From positions 1-64,000 of the forward strand of contig CAIUWR010000032.1 in the NCBI GenBank assembly GCA_903902915.1: a stretch of DNA of 64,000 nucleotides. The letters run 5' to 3'. Below are positions 18,643 through 27,464 of the stretch, piece after piece. The position numbers and the translations under genes are program-made. Within the stretch, counting starts at the first letter, position 1. Every line of letters starts with the position of its first letter. A model generated the notes under the pieces. It ran no database searches. It was given only the letters and a program-made list of their open reading frames with translations, and was not told the DNA's origin. Origin of the DNA: an uncultured Hyphomicrobiales bacterium. GTDB lineage: Bacteria; Pseudomonadota; Alphaproteobacteria; Rhizobiales; Beijerinckiaceae.

Positions 18643-19665
18643 TCAGGCCGCCTCAGCTTCAGGGGGATCGGAAAAGAGACGCGCGATCAGACGGCGCACC
18701 TCATGGATGTCTTCGCTCGTCACAAGCCGCAGGCGGTCGCGCGCGGCGCCCGCGCCGCCGTCAGGCCGCGCGTGGTCCGCATAGGCCGCGAGATGTTTGC
18801 GGGCATGACGCAGGCCGCCCCGCTCGCCAAAGAGGCGCAGCAGGCCTTCATAATGTTCGAGAGCCGCCTCGGCGCGCGCCGCGTTGGACGGCGCCTCGAA
18901 CCTGACGCCTGCAAGTCCGGCGGCGATCTCGCCGACCAGCCACGGACGCCCCATCGCGGCGCGGCCGATCATGACGCCCTGCGCACCGGACGCCTTCAGC
19001 ATGGCCCGCGCATCGGCGACCGAGGCGCAGTCGCCATTGGCCACCACCGGGATTGAGACCGCGTCAACGACGGCGCGGATTGCGTCCCAGTCGGCGGAGC
19101 CCTTGTAGAACTGGCAGCGGGTGCGGCCATGGATGGTCACGAGCTTGACGCCCGCCTGCTCGGCCCGGCGGGCCAGATCGGCGGCGTTGAGGCTGTTGTC
19201 GTCCCAGCCCAGCCGGGTTTTCAAGGTCACGGGGATCGACACCGCCTTGACGGTGGCCTCAATAAGCCGCAGGGCGAGGTCGGGCGTGCGCATGAGGGCG
19301 GAGCCAGCGTAGCCGCCAGTCACTCTTTTGGCCGGGCACCCCATGTTGATGTCAACCATGGCGGCGCCGGAGGCCTCCGCGAGGCGTGCGGCCTCGCCCA
19401 TCCAGTGAGGGTCGCAGCCCGCGATCTGCACCACATGAAGATCGAGCCCTGCGCCCTCGGCGCGCACCCGGCTCTCCTCTTCGCCACGCACGTAATCGTC
19501 GGAGGCCACCATTTCGGAAACCACGAGCGAGGCGCCGAAACGGGCGCTGATTCGACGCATGGCGACGTCCGTCACGCCTGACATGGGCGCAAGCACCGCG
19601 CGGCCGGGCAGATCAATCGACCCGATGCGCAGGGATTTGCCTAAATCTTCAGCATCCAGCATCAT
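18643..19665 (-). CDS. dusB: tRNA-dihydrouridine synthase B
   Basis: The 340-residue FMN-dependent enzyme reduces uridine to dihydrouridine in tRNA D-loops. Visible are [15 protein letters not shown] (FMN site), [11 protein letters not shown] with the catalytic Cys, the Lys of [21 protein letters not shown], and VVANGDC followed by [14 protein letters not shown] chose ATG 19665 (MMLDAEDLG); the frame stays open far upstream into ispDF on the opposite strand, which is only high-GC shadow. Its first codon lies six bases from a -10 box, suggesting a leaderless mRNA. dusB heads the ntrBC operon, as in many proteobacteria. Confidence 0.95.
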   Translation of the reverse strand: MMLDAEDLGKSLRIGSIDLPGRAVLAPMSGVTDVAMRRISARFGASLVVSEMVASDDYVRGEEESRVRAEGAGLDLHVVQIAGCDPHWMGEAARLAEASGAAMVDINMGCPAKRVTGGYAGSALMRTPDLALRLIEATVKAVSIPVTLKTRLGWDDNSLNAADLARRAEQAGVKLVTIHGRTRCQFYKGSADWDAIRAVVDAVSIPVVANGDCASVADARAMLKASGAQGVMIGRAAMGRPWLVGEIAAGLAGVRFEAPSNAARAEAALEHYEGLLRLFGERGGLRHARKHLAAYADHARPDGGAGAARDRLRLVTSEDIHEVRRLIARLFSDPPEAEAA

Positions 19666-19671
19666 GCCTAC

Positions 19672-19699
19672 ACTATAATCAATTTTGTGCAGTGCGCAA
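19672..19699 (-). promoter_or_regulatory. Putative sigma-70 promoter of dusB-ntrB-ntrC
   Basis: On the minus strand TTGCGC (19699-19694), a 16-base spacer and TATAGT (19677-19672) resemble -35 and -10 boxes. Only six bases separate the -10 box from the dusB ATG, so the transcript would begin at or next to the start codon. Confidence 0.5.
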
Positions 19700-19788
19700 T
19701 AAGCGGCGGCCATGGTCAGCTGTTTGACGGGACCGTTGAAACCGGCGACACAATCGGACATTGCCGAGTTGCGTGAATCCCCCATCCC

Positions 19789-20994
19789 ATGAGCGCCCCC
19801 ACGATGACACCGTCCTCCCTCGCCATCGTCATGGTCGCCGCTGGCCGGGGCTCGCGCGCTGGCGAGGGGCCGCCCAAGCAATACCGCACGCTTTGCGGCG
19901 AGCCGATCATCACGCATGCCTTGCGCGCGCTCCATCGGGGCGCGCCAGAGGCCCGTATCCTCGTCACGATTCACCCGGACGACGAGGCGCTTTATGAAGC
20001 GGCAGTCGCGCTGCTGGATGGCCCCGCGCGCGCCGCACTGCTGGAGCCGGTGGCGGGGGGCGCCACCCGTCAGGCGAGCGTGCTCGCCGGTCTGGAGGCC
20101 CTCGGAAAGCACGCTCCCGACCTTGTCTTGATCCACGACTGCGCCCGCCCTTTCGTCAGCGCTGGCCTCATCGCCCGCGCCATCGCAGCGGCGCGGGCCA
20201 ATGACGCGGCCGTGCCCGGCCTGCCCGTCACCGATACGATCAAGCAGATTGCTCAAGACGGCCACATCGTCGCCACCCCGCCGCGCGCCATGCTGCGCGC
20301 CGTCCAGACGCCGCAAGCTTTCCGTTACGCGCTGATCGTGAACGCCCACCGCCTCGCCGTCTCCACCGGCCAGAGCGAATTGACCGACGATGGGGCTGTG
20401 GCCGAATGGGCGGGCCATGCCGTGCATGTCTTCGAGGGAGATCCCGCGAATATGAAAGTCACCAACCCACAAGATTTCGCCGCCGCAGAGGCGCGGCTGA
20501 TGGGACAATTGCAGGATATCCGCACCGGGCAGGGCTTTGACGTCCATGCCTTCACCGACGGCGATCAGGTCTGGCTCGGCGGCGTTCCCATTGCGCACAG
20601 CCATGGGCTGCTCGGCCATTCGGACGCCGACGTGCTCATGCACGCGGTGACGGACGCCATCTATGGCGCGCTGGCGGATGGAGACATCGGCTCGCACTTC
20701 CCGCCGTCCGATCCGCAATGGAAGGGCGCGCCATCCGACATCTTCCTGCGCCATGCGGCCCAGCGGGTGCGCGAGCGCGGCGGCATGATCGCCCATGTGG
20801 ATGGGACGGTGATCTGCGAGGCCCCGAAGGTCGGCCCGCACCGCGACGCCATTCGCGCAAAGCTGGCTGACATCATGGGCGTGGACGTCTCACGCGTGGC
20901 CGTGAAAGCCACGACCTCCGAACAGCTAGGCTTCGCCGGCCGCCGCGAAGGCATAGCCGCCATGGCGCTGGCGACGGTTCGGCTGCCCGCTTGA
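19789..20994 (+). CDS. ispDF: Bifunctional IspD/IspF isoprenoid enzyme
   Basis: The 401-residue fusion has an IspD domain at about 10-230 ([36 protein letters not shown]) and an IspF domain at about 243-401 ([44 protein letters not shown]). IspD makes CDP-methylerythritol and IspF the 2,4-cyclodiphosphate, both in the MEP pathway. The fusion is characteristic of alphaproteobacteria and some epsilonproteobacteria. It is transcribed divergently from dusB. The Asp-x-His metal ligands of IspF (FDVHAF) are intact. Confidence 0.97.
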   Translation: MSAPTMTPSSLAIVMVAAGRGSRAGEGPPKQYRTLCGEPIITHALRALHRGAPEARILVTIHPDDEALYEAAVALLDGPARAALLEPVAGGATRQASVLAGLEALGKHAPDLVLIHDCARPFVSAGLIARAIAAARANDAAVPGLPVTDTIKQIAQDGHIVATPPRAMLRAVQTPQAFRYALIVNAHRLAVSTGQSELTDDGAVAEWAGHAVHVFEGDPANMKVTNPQDFAAAEARLMGQLQDIRTGQGFDVHAFTDGDQVWLGGVPIAHSHGLLGHSDADVLMHAVTDAIYGALADGDIGSHFPPSDPQWKGAPSDIFLRHAAQRVRERGGMIAHVDGTVICEAPKVGPHRDAIRAKLADIMGVDVSRVAVKATTSEQLGFAGRREGIAAMALATVRLPA

Positions 20995-21065
20995 CCGCAG
21001 GACCGCTTTCTCTTCAAATTGGACTGCATGCCCTTCGCCTGAAGGCCGCCAACGATCAACCCCTC

Positions 21066-21208
21066 GCGACCCCCACCCCGTCCGCTGGCGCGGCCGACCC
21101 TCCCCACAGGGGGGAGGGTGTGCGGCGCCACTGACCCGAATTATCTGCGCGAAACGCCAGCCGATACCCTCCCCCCTTTGGGGAGGGGTGCGGGGCGGGG
21201 GTCGTCGC
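21066..21208. repeat. MITE-like inverted-repeat element
   Basis: Outer arms GCGACCCCCACCCCG (from 21066) and its near reverse complement, which ends at 21208, enclose two internal hairpins. These are ACCCTCCCC (21097-21105) with GGGGAGGGT (21111-21119), and ACCCTCCCC (21166-21174) with GGGGAGGGG (21180-21188). There is no coding capacity. The layout resembles dispersed intergenic palindromic elements of alphaproteobacterial genomes. It fills the gap between ispDF and pncC. Whether further copies exist cannot be seen from one window. Confidence 0.6.
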
Positions 21209-21290
21209 ATTTGGGGAGGTTCGAGCTGTTCGAAACGGTGAAGATGCATGTGAATCAGGCGGCGGCGACAGGGCCGCAAAGGACTTCAAC

Positions 21291-21788
21291 ATGCCCTCCC
21301 CCTTCGACGCCCCCCTCCTCGCCCGCGCCGCAGCGCTCATCAAGGCCTATGCCGCGCGCGGCGAGATGCTCGCTGCGGCGGAATCCTGCACGGGAGGGCT
21401 GGTGTCGGCTCTGCTGACCGAAATCGCCGGTTCCTCAGCGGTGGTGGACCGGGGCTTCGTCACTTATTCGAATGAGGCCAAGCAGGACATGCTGGGGGTG
21501 TCGGGGGCGCTGCTCATCGCCCATGGCGCCGTGAGCGAGCCGGTCGCCCGCGCCATGGCGGAAGGGGCGCTGGCCCATTCGCGCGCACATGTGACTGTCG
21601 CCATCACGGGCGTAGCGGGTCCGGGCGGGGGCAGCGTTGAGAAGCCTGTTGGCCTCGTGCATTTCGCTTGCGCCCGGCGGGGGGGCGAGACGCAAGCGGT
21701 GGAGCGGCGCTTTGGCGATCTGGGCCGAGCCGAGGTTCGCCGCGCCGCCCTGCTCTGCGCGCTCGATCTGCTGGAAGCGCGGCTTTAG
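21291..21788 (+). CDS. pncC: Nicotinamide-nucleotide amidase (CinA C-terminal family)
   Basis: The 165-residue protein is the stand-alone amidohydrolase domain of CinA: AAESCTGGLVSALLTEIAGSS with catalytic Ser32, DRGFVTYSNEAKQDMLGV, and AITGVAGPGGG. It converts nicotinamide mononucleotide to nicotinate mononucleotide, recycling the product of NAD-dependent DNA ligase. It sits in the conserved alphaproteobacterial position next to ispDF. Its TAG overlaps the TAA of the convergent downstream gene. Confidence 0.93.
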   Translation: MPSPFDAPLLARAAALIKAYAARGEMLAAAESCTGGLVSALLTEIAGSSAVVDRGFVTYSNEAKQDMLGVSGALLIAHGAVSEPVARAMAEGALAHSRAHVTVAITGVAGPGGGSVEKPVGLVHFACARRGGETQAVERRFGDLGRAEVRRAALLCALDLLEARL

Positions 21789-22813
21789 ATCGCCTCGTCG
21801 CGGTGGAAGCCCAGAGCCTCCTGCGCGGCGCGGTCGGAATAGCTGAAGATCACGCAATCTTCATCGGCATGGAAGGCGAAGTCGCACCACGATGGCGCCA
21901 CCAACACATCATGCGCCGAAAAGGCGAATCGCTCGCCCGAGATGACCACGACGCCCGAGCCTTCGGCCACGTTGAAAACGATGTTTTCCGTGGTGCGCCA
22001 AGGCTTGCCCGCGAAGCCCCTGGGCAGGAACTGCATGAAGGCGGCCATGGTCGGGAAGGGATGTTTGCCATTGGCCGGATTGGCGAAGCGCAACTTCACG
22101 CCATGGGAGGCGTGCAGCGGCTGCGACTTGTAGAGGTGATGCAACGCCTCGAGCGTGCGGGCGTAGGGGTATTTCAGCAACGGCGACGCGGCCTGCCCCA
22201 AGGCGTAATCCACCGGCAGCAAGGCCGAGCCGAAGGCGGCGGCGGAGTGACCCTCAGCACGGTCGAGCGTCTGGATCTCGTCGGGGTGATCTTCGCGGAA
22301 TGTCGCGCCGAAGAATTTCGTGAAGGCGGAATCGAGGCCGTCCATCCACACGACCGGGCCTGAGCCGATGTTTCCGTGATCGTGCCAGGCCCAGTTGGGC
22401 GTCACGATGAAATCGCCGGGGCTGATCATCATCCGCTCGCCGCCAACCGCCGTATAGGCGCCCTCCCCCTCGACCACAAAGCGCAGGGCGTTGGGCGTGT
22501 GGCGATGAGCGGCGGCGATCTCGCCGGGCAAGATGATCTGGAGGCCCGTGAAAAGGGTGTTGGCGATGAAGCTGGAGCCGGGCATCTGCGGATTTTCCAG
22601 CATCAAGACGCGACGATCCGCGTCCTTGGTGCCGATCAGCTCGCAGGAGCGCAGAAGCTGCGGCTTCAGATCCCGCCACTTCCAATGGTTTGGCTGACAG
22701 GGCGAACCTGGTTTCTGAGAAACGGTGCGCTCCCAGAGCGGGTTCAGCCCGAGCGATTTGATATCCTTGGAAAAGACCGCGAGTTCAGGCGTCTGGGCGG
22801 CGGCGGTGGACAT
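21785..22813 (-). CDS. Gentisate 1,2-dioxygenase-like bicupin protein
   Basis: The 342-residue protein has two cupin domains. The first carries the metal-ligand region AAHRHTPNALRFVVEGEGAYT and a second HxH in WAWHDHGN. The second cupin ends near VLVAPSWCDFAFHADEDCVIFSYSD. This matches gentisate 1,2-dioxygenases, Fe(II) enzymes that cleave gentisate to maleylpyruvate; related enzymes act on salicylate or 1-hydroxy-2-naphthoate. ATG 22813 is preceded by GAGGAGA at good spacing. No maleylpyruvate isomerase or fumarylpyruvate hydrolase is nearby, so it is isolated from its pathway. It interrupts the usual pncC to COQ10 adjacency, which suggests insertion. Confidence 0.82.
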   Translation of the reverse strand: MSTAAAQTPELAVFSKDIKSLGLNPLWERTVSQKPGSPCQPNHWKWRDLKPQLLRSCELIGTKDADRRVLMLENPQMPGSSFIANTLFTGLQIILPGEIAAAHRHTPNALRFVVEGEGAYTAVGGERMMISPGDFIVTPNWAWHDHGNIGSGPVVWMDGLDSAFTKFFGATFREDHPDEIQTLDRAEGHSAAAFGSALLPVDYALGQAASPLLKYPYARTLEALHHLYKSQPLHASHGVKLRFANPANGKHPFPTMAAFMQFLPRGFAGKPWRTTENIVFNVAEGSGVVVISGERFAFSAHDVLVAPSWCDFAFHADEDCVIFSYSDRAAQEALGFHRDEAI

Positions 22814-22892
22814 CGGGCTGTCTCCTCGATCTTTCAAATCACTAGGCGCAACGAATCGGCGAGCGTGAGCTTTTCGTCAAGCCCACCCGAGT

Positions 22893-23399
22893 TCAAGCCT
22901 CTTCGGCGGGCGCGGGATTGACGGGCGTCGCAACCAGCTTGCGGCGGCCATAAACGAAGTCCGCGCGCTTTTCGAAAGCTTCCGCGAATTTACGGAAAGC
23001 CGTGTCGAACATTGAGCCCATCAGCAGACCAAGGGTGCGGCTGCGGAAGTCGTAATCTATGAAGAACTCCACGCCACAGGACGGCGTCTCCTTGCCCTCA
23101 TCGCGGAAGGTCCAGCGGTTCTCCAGATGGCGAAAGGGGCCGTCCACATATTCGACGAGGATCGACAGGCTGGCGCGGTCGAGGGTCACGCGGCTGGTGA
23201 AGGTCTCGCGGATGGCGCGATAGCCCACCTCCATATCGGCGACGATCACCTCAAGGCCCTTGTCGTCAGTGGCGCGGCGGCGCACCCGCAAGCCCTGACA
23301 CAGCGGCAGGAACTTCGGATAGGCCTCAACATCGGCGACGAGGTCGAACATGTCCACAGGCGAATGGCGCACGCGGCGGATCGAACGAAAAGACGGCAT
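22893..23399 (-). CDS. COQ10/RatA-like START-domain protein
   Basis: The 168-residue protein begins MPSFRSIRRVRHSPVDMFDLVADVEAYPKFLPLCQGLRV, the standard opening of the COQ10-type polyketide cyclase/START family, and includes VDGPFRHLENRWTF and VEFFIDYDFRSRTLGLLMG. Eukaryotic COQ10 binds ubiquinone and supports respiration; bacterial members are often mislabelled RatA toxins. A start at 23399 gives the family length; the open frame extends 22 codons upstream without support. It lies downstream of lipA in the conserved alphaproteobacterial order. Confidence 0.88.
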   Translation of the reverse strand: MPSFRSIRRVRHSPVDMFDLVADVEAYPKFLPLCQGLRVRRRATDDKGLEVIVADMEVGYRAIRETFTSRVTLDRASLSILVEYVDGPFRHLENRWTFRDEGKETPSCGVEFFIDYDFRSRTLGLLMGSMFDTAFRKFAEAFEKRADFVYGRRKLVATPVNPAPAEEA

Positions 23400-23467
23400 G
23401 ACGGACCCGGTGAAAAGCTGCGCCCTCATAGCACGGCGCGCGCCCGGATACATCCAGCTGGTCATGG

Positions 23468-24052
23468 TCAGGTCAAGGGCCTGCCGCCGCCCTTCGCACG
23501 ATGGTCCCCGAAGCCGCCAGCATCCGGAAGGCGGGAGAGGAACTGGGCGATCTCGTAGCGCGACCGCAAAATGAAGATGGTGCGGTTGCGCCGCTCCCGC
23601 TCGATGGTCCCCATGATGCGGGGCGCAACCTCGTTGGGGAAATTCAAAATGTCGCGGAAGCGCGGCAGACGAAGCCGGTCGATCAGGCTCATGGCGGGCT
23701 TGGCGCCGACCGGGACGCGCATCGCGTTTCTGAGCACCGCCAAGGCGCAGGCCGAGATGGGCAAATCGACCCAGACGAACCAGTCGGCCCGTGGGACCCG
23801 CAAGTCGAAAGTCCCCAGATCATTGCCCGTCATGACCCATTCCGGCCTTTCGGCGAGCGCCCGCATATGGGTTCGCCAAGCCTGCGCCTCCCCATTGACC
23901 GGCGCCATCCCCTGTTCGCGTTCCACATCAATGAGGGGAATGGAAAACCGTTCCGAGAGCAGCTTTGCGATACGGCCCCGCCCCGAGCCGCGATTGCCGA
24001 CCACGAGCACGCGCCGCGGCGGATCGACCTGAAACCGACGCGGATGCTCCAT
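23468..24052 (-). CDS. P-loop NTPase-like protein with degenerate Walker A (FlaR/adenylate-kinase-like)
   Basis: The 194-residue protein resembles topology-modulation (FlaR) or adenylate-kinase-like proteins: RVLVVGNRGSGRGRIAKLLSE, then VMTGNDLGTFDLRVPRADWFVWVDLPISACALAVLRN. In the first motif the invariant Lys is Arg and the following Ser/Thr is Gly (residues 25-26). ATP binding in the classic way is therefore doubtful. It starts 16 bases after lipA and so is probably in the same transcript. Function is unknown; it could be a nucleotide sensor or a structural remnant. Confidence 0.7.
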   Translation of the reverse strand: MEHPRRFQVDPPRRVLVVGNRGSGRGRIAKLLSERFSIPLIDVEREQGMAPVNGEAQAWRTHMRALAERPEWVMTGNDLGTFDLRVPRADWFVWVDLPISACALAVLRNAMRVPVGAKPAMSLIDRLRLPRFRDILNFPNEVAPRIMGTIERERRNRTIFILRSRYEIAQFLSRLPDAGGFGDHRAKGGGRPLT

Positions 24053-24068
24053 ATGGTCCCTCGGGTTG

Positions 24069-25043
24069 CTAGGTTCGCGCCTGCCTCGCCGCCTTTAGCT
24101 TCGCAAAATCCTCCCCCGCATGATGGGAAGACCGCGTCAGCGGAGAAGCCGATACCAACAGGAACCCCTTGGCCCCGGCAACGGTTTCATAGGACTTGAA
24201 TTCTTCCGGCGTCACGAAGCGCAGCACGGGATGATGCTTCTTCGTGGGCTGGAGATATTGCCCGATGGTGAGGAAGTCGACCTCCGCCGAACGCAGGTCG
24301 TCCATGAGCTGGAGCACTTCGTTCCGCTCCTCGCCCAGCCCGACCATGATGCCCGATTTGGTGAAGATGGTCGGATCCATCTCCTTCACCCGCTGCAACA
24401 GGCGGATGGAGTGGAAGTAGCGGGCGCCCGGGCGCACATGCAGATATTTCGAGGGCACGGTTTCGAGATTGTGGTTGAACACATCCGGACGCGCCTGCAC
24501 CACCACCTCCAGCGCGCCTTCCTTGCGCAGGAAATCCGGCGTCAGAATCTCGATGGTGGTGGCGGGAGAGCGGGCCCGAATGGCGCGGATGGTCTGCGCG
24601 AAATGTTCCGCCCCACCATCGGCCAGATCGTCGCGATCGACTGAAGTGATGACCACATGGGACAGGCCCAGCTTGGCCACCGCGTCGGCCACATGCGCGG
24701 GCTCGGCGGCGTCGAGGGGGGCGGGCATGCCCGTGCGCACATTGCAGAAGGCGCAGGCTCTCGTACAGGTGTCGCCCATGATCATGAAGGTGGCGTGCTT
24801 CTTCTCCCAGCACTCGCCCATGTTGGGGCAGCCCGCCTCTTCGCAGACCGTGACGAGATTGTTCTCCTTCACGATGCGGTTGGTTTCGGCCCATTGCGGC
24901 GAGCCCGGCGCCTTCACGCGGATCCAGTCCGGCTTGCGCAAAATGGGCTGGTCCGGCCGATGCGCCTTCTCGGGATGGCGCGGCTTGGCCTCAGCGCTGG
25001 TCTGGCGGCGGGGATCCTTGTCGATATCGAAGACGACAGCCAT
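24069..25043 (-). CDS. lipA: Lipoyl synthase
   Basis: The 324-residue radical SAM enzyme has both iron-sulfur sites: the auxiliary-cluster triad [12 protein letters not shown] and the radical [11 protein letters not shown]. It also has [15 protein letters not shown], the product-binding VGLGE region and the C-terminal RSSHHAGE, whose Ser is the cluster ligand. It inserts sulfur at C6 and C8 of octanoyl groups on lipoyl domains. Its location next to lpdA and the pdh genes, whose products carry lipoate, fits the role. It lies upstream of the P-loop and COQ10-like genes. Confidence 0.97.
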   Translation of the reverse strand: MAVVFDIDKDPRRQTSAEAKPRHPEKAHRPDQPILRKPDWIRVKAPGSPQWAETNRIVKENNLVTVCEEAGCPNMGECWEKKHATFMIMGDTCTRACAFCNVRTGMPAPLDAAEPAHVADAVAKLGLSHVVITSVDRDDLADGGAEHFAQTIRAIRARSPATTIEILTPDFLRKEGALEVVVQARPDVFNHNLETVPSKYLHVRPGARYFHSIRLLQRVKEMDPTIFTKSGIMVGLGEERNEVLQLMDDLRSAEVDFLTIGQYLQPTKKHHPVLRFVTPEEFKSYETVAGAKGFLLVSASPLTRSSHHAGEDFAKLKAARQART

Positions 25044-25129
25044 GGTCTGATCCTGAAGAGGCGGCGGCGCCGCTTGCGTTCGTATCTAGGCCGGAGCGCA
25101 TTTCCGCGCAATCGCGGCCCTCAAATTGG

Positions 25130-25828
25130 CTATTTGTCACGCCCCGCGCGCGGCGGGCCGCCTGCGGTTCCCAGCCAGATCACATGGCGGGCGCCGCTCT
25201 TGCCGCGATGGGCGCGCACGGTGACTTCCTCCACCTGAAAGCCGCTGCGGCCAAACCGGCTCTTGAAGTCGCGATCCGGCCCCTGAGACCAGACCGCCAG
25301 CACGCCGCCCGACTTCAGCGAATGGCGGGCGATGGAGAGGCCGGACATGCCGTAGAGTCCGTCGTTGGCGGACTGGGTCATGGCCTCCGGCCCATTGTCC
25401 ACGTCGAGCAGGATGGCGTCCCAGCCCCCTGCCCCCGGCGTGATGAGCCGCGCCACGTCCACCTGTTCGATGGTGACGCGCGGATCGTCAAGGCAGTCGC
25501 CGAACAGCGCCGCCATGGGGCCGCGCGCCCAAGCGATCACGGCGGGCAGCAATTCGGCCACAACCACCTTGGCCTCCGGTCCCAGCACCGCCAGCGCGGC
25601 GCGTAGCGTGAAGCCCATGCCGAGGCCGCCGATGAGGATCCTTGGCCGCTTGCGGTCGGCGATGCGCGCGCAACTCAAGGTCGCCAGCGCCTCTTCCGAG
25701 CCGCTGAGGCGGCTGTTCATCAGCTCATTGCCCGCCAGACGGATGGAGAACTCGTCGCCGCGTTGCGACAGCTTGAGCTCCCCGCCGCCGGGAATGTTCG
25801 TTTTATCCAGATGGATCCAAGGTTGCAT
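25130..25828 (-). CDS. Spermidine-synthase-like SAM-dependent methyltransferase-fold protein
   Basis: The 232-residue protein has a Rossmann glycine loop RILIGGLGMGFTLRAAL, an acidic strand VVAELLPAVIAWARG and ILLDVDNGPEAMT, which replaces the canonical polyamine-synthase Asp region. Members are annotated as spermidine synthase-like or generic class I methyltransferases. The polyamine-binding signature is not clear, so I do not assign a substrate. The ribosome binding site is weak. It stands between lpdA and lipA, transcribed with them. Confidence 0.75.
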   Translation of the reverse strand: MQPWIHLDKTNIPGGGELKLSQRGDEFSIRLAGNELMNSRLSGSEEALATLSCARIADRKRPRILIGGLGMGFTLRAALAVLGPEAKVVVAELLPAVIAWARGPMAALFGDCLDDPRVTIEQVDVARLITPGAGGWDAILLDVDNGPEAMTQSANDGLYGMSGLSIARHSLKSGGVLAVWSQGPDRDFKSRFGRSGFQVEEVTVRAHRGKSGARHVIWLGTAGGPPRAGRDK

Positions 25829-25927
25829 TTCAAAGCGTTTTCAAGCGAAGGGGCCACCGGTTCGCGTTAAGAAAACGCGTTAAAACATAGACTTGGGCCG
25901 CCTCGCTTCCATTTGAAGCGAAGTGGC

Positions 25928-27373
25928 TCAGCTGTGGATCACGCGGCCATAGGCGTCAAGCACCGCTTCGTGCATCATTTCCGACAGGGTCGGATGCGGG
26001 AAGACCGTGTGCATCAGCTCTTCTTCGGTCGTCTCGCAATTCATGGCGATGACGTAGCCCTGAATCAGCTCGGTCACTTCCGCGCCGACCATATGGGCGC
26101 CCAGAAGTTTGCCGGTCTTGGCGTCGAAGACCGTCTTCACAAGACCATCCGGCTCGCCCAGCGCAATCGCCTTGCCATTGCCCACGAAGGAGAAACGCCC
26201 GACCTTGACCGTATGGCCCGCCTCCTTGGCCTTGGCCTCGGTAAGACCGACGCTCGCAACCTGCGGATGGCAATAGGTGCAGCCGGGAATCATGGTCTTT
26301 TCCATGGGATGCGTATGCAGACCCTTGATGGTCTCCACGCAGATCACGCCCTCGTGCTCGGCCTTGTGGGCCAGCATGGGCGGGCCAGCGACGTCGCCGA
26401 TGGCGTAGACGCCGGGCACATTGGTGCGGCCATGGCCGTCGGTGACGATGGCGCCGCGATCCAGCTTCACGCCGAGCGTCTCAAGCCCGAGGTTCTCGGT
26501 GTTGCAGACCACGCCCACGGCGGAAATCATCCGCTCGGCCTTGAGGCTCTGCTTCACACCCTTGTCGTCCTCCACCGTGCAGGTGACGTCATTGGCGCCC
26601 TTCTCGACCTTGACCACCTTGGTGGAGGTCATGATCTTGATGCCCGCCTTCTCGAACCGCTTGCGCGCGACGGCGGCGATTTCAGCGTCTTCCACCGGCA
26701 TGATCTGCGGCAGCACTTCGACGACCGTCACTTCGCAGCCCATGGTGGCGTAGAAGCTGGCGAATTCGATGCCGATGGCGCCCGAGCCCATGACGATCAA
26801 CGACTTGGGGAAGGTCGTCGGGACCATGGCCTCGAAATAGGTCCAGATCAGCTTGCCGTCCGGCTCGATGCCCGGCAGCACGCGCGGGCGGGCGCCAGTG
26901 GAAACGATGATATGCTTGGCCTGATAGGTTCCCGCACCCAGCACGCCCTTGGGCACGGGGTTCTGCGGCTGCACCACCGGCTTCGATGAGGCGCCGACGG
27001 TGACTTCGCCGACCTTGGAGATGGTCGCCTCGCCCCAGATCACATCGACCTTGTTCTTCTTCAGCAAGAAGGCCACGCCGCCATTGAGCTGGGCGGAGAC
27101 GCCGCGCGAGCGCTTCACCACCGCCCCCGGGTCGAAGGTCACCTTGCCTTCGATCTTGAGGCCATAGGCCTCCGGATGCTGGGCGTAATGATAGATTTCA
27201 GCCGAGCGCAGCAGGGCCTTGGTGGGAATGCAGCCCCAGTTGAGGCAGATGCCGCCCAGATGCTCGCGCTCAACAATCGCGGTCTTGAAGCCGAGCTGGG
27301 CCGCGCGAATGGCGGCGACATAACCGCCCGGTCCGCCGCCGATGATGAGGATGTCGTAGGGAGTTGAGGCCAT
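25928..27373 (-). CDS. lpdA: Dihydrolipoyl dehydrogenase (E3)
   Basis: The 481-residue flavoprotein has the FAD motif IIGGGPGGYVAAIRAAQLG, the redox disulfide GGICLNWGCIPTKALL (Cys43 and Cys48), an NAD-binding GSGAIGIEFASFY and the C-terminal active-site His of FPHPTLSEMMHEA. It reoxidises dihydrolipoamide on E2 of the pyruvate dehydrogenase complex and passes electrons to NAD. It follows pdhC after a 91-base gap containing a 10-bp hairpin, so its expression may be partly separate. Confidence 0.97.
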   Translation of the reverse strand: MASTPYDILIIGGGPGGYVAAIRAAQLGFKTAIVEREHLGGICLNWGCIPTKALLRSAEIYHYAQHPEAYGLKIEGKVTFDPGAVVKRSRGVSAQLNGGVAFLLKKNKVDVIWGEATISKVGEVTVGASSKPVVQPQNPVPKGVLGAGTYQAKHIIVSTGARPRVLPGIEPDGKLIWTYFEAMVPTTFPKSLIVMGSGAIGIEFASFYATMGCEVTVVEVLPQIMPVEDAEIAAVARKRFEKAGIKIMTSTKVVKVEKGANDVTCTVEDDKGVKQSLKAERMISAVGVVCNTENLGLETLGVKLDRGAIVTDGHGRTNVPGVYAIGDVAGPPMLAHKAEHEGVICVETIKGLHTHPMEKTMIPGCTYCHPQVASVGLTEAKAKEAGHTVKVGRFSFVGNGKAIALGEPDGLVKTVFDAKTGKLLGAHMVGAEVTELIQGYVIAMNCETTEEELMHTVFPHPTLSEMMHEAVLDAYGRVIHS

Positions 27374-27430
27374 GGTCAGACTCGATCAATGAAGGGCAGT
27401 CGGCAGTCGGGCTTCGGCAATCGGATGAAT

Positions 27431-27453
27431 GCGCCTCACCACTGGCGAGGCGC
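27431..27453 (-). promoter_or_regulatory. Hairpin between pdhC and lpdA
   Basis: GCGCCTCACC (27431-27440) and GGCGAGGCGC (27444-27453) pair over 10 bp with one G-U pair and a three-base loop. No T-run follows on the minus strand. It could be an attenuator or an mRNA-end stabiliser that sets the pdhC:lpdA ratio. A short tandem GGCAGTC-GGCAGTC lies beside it. Confidence 0.45.
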
Positions 27454-27464
27454 ACCAGAAAACC

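Noticed and set aside
18643-20841. dusB frame open for more than 700 codons, extending over ispDF on the other strand
   Set aside because: The extension shows no family similarity; ispDF is clearly the real gene there and dusB has a good start at 19665.
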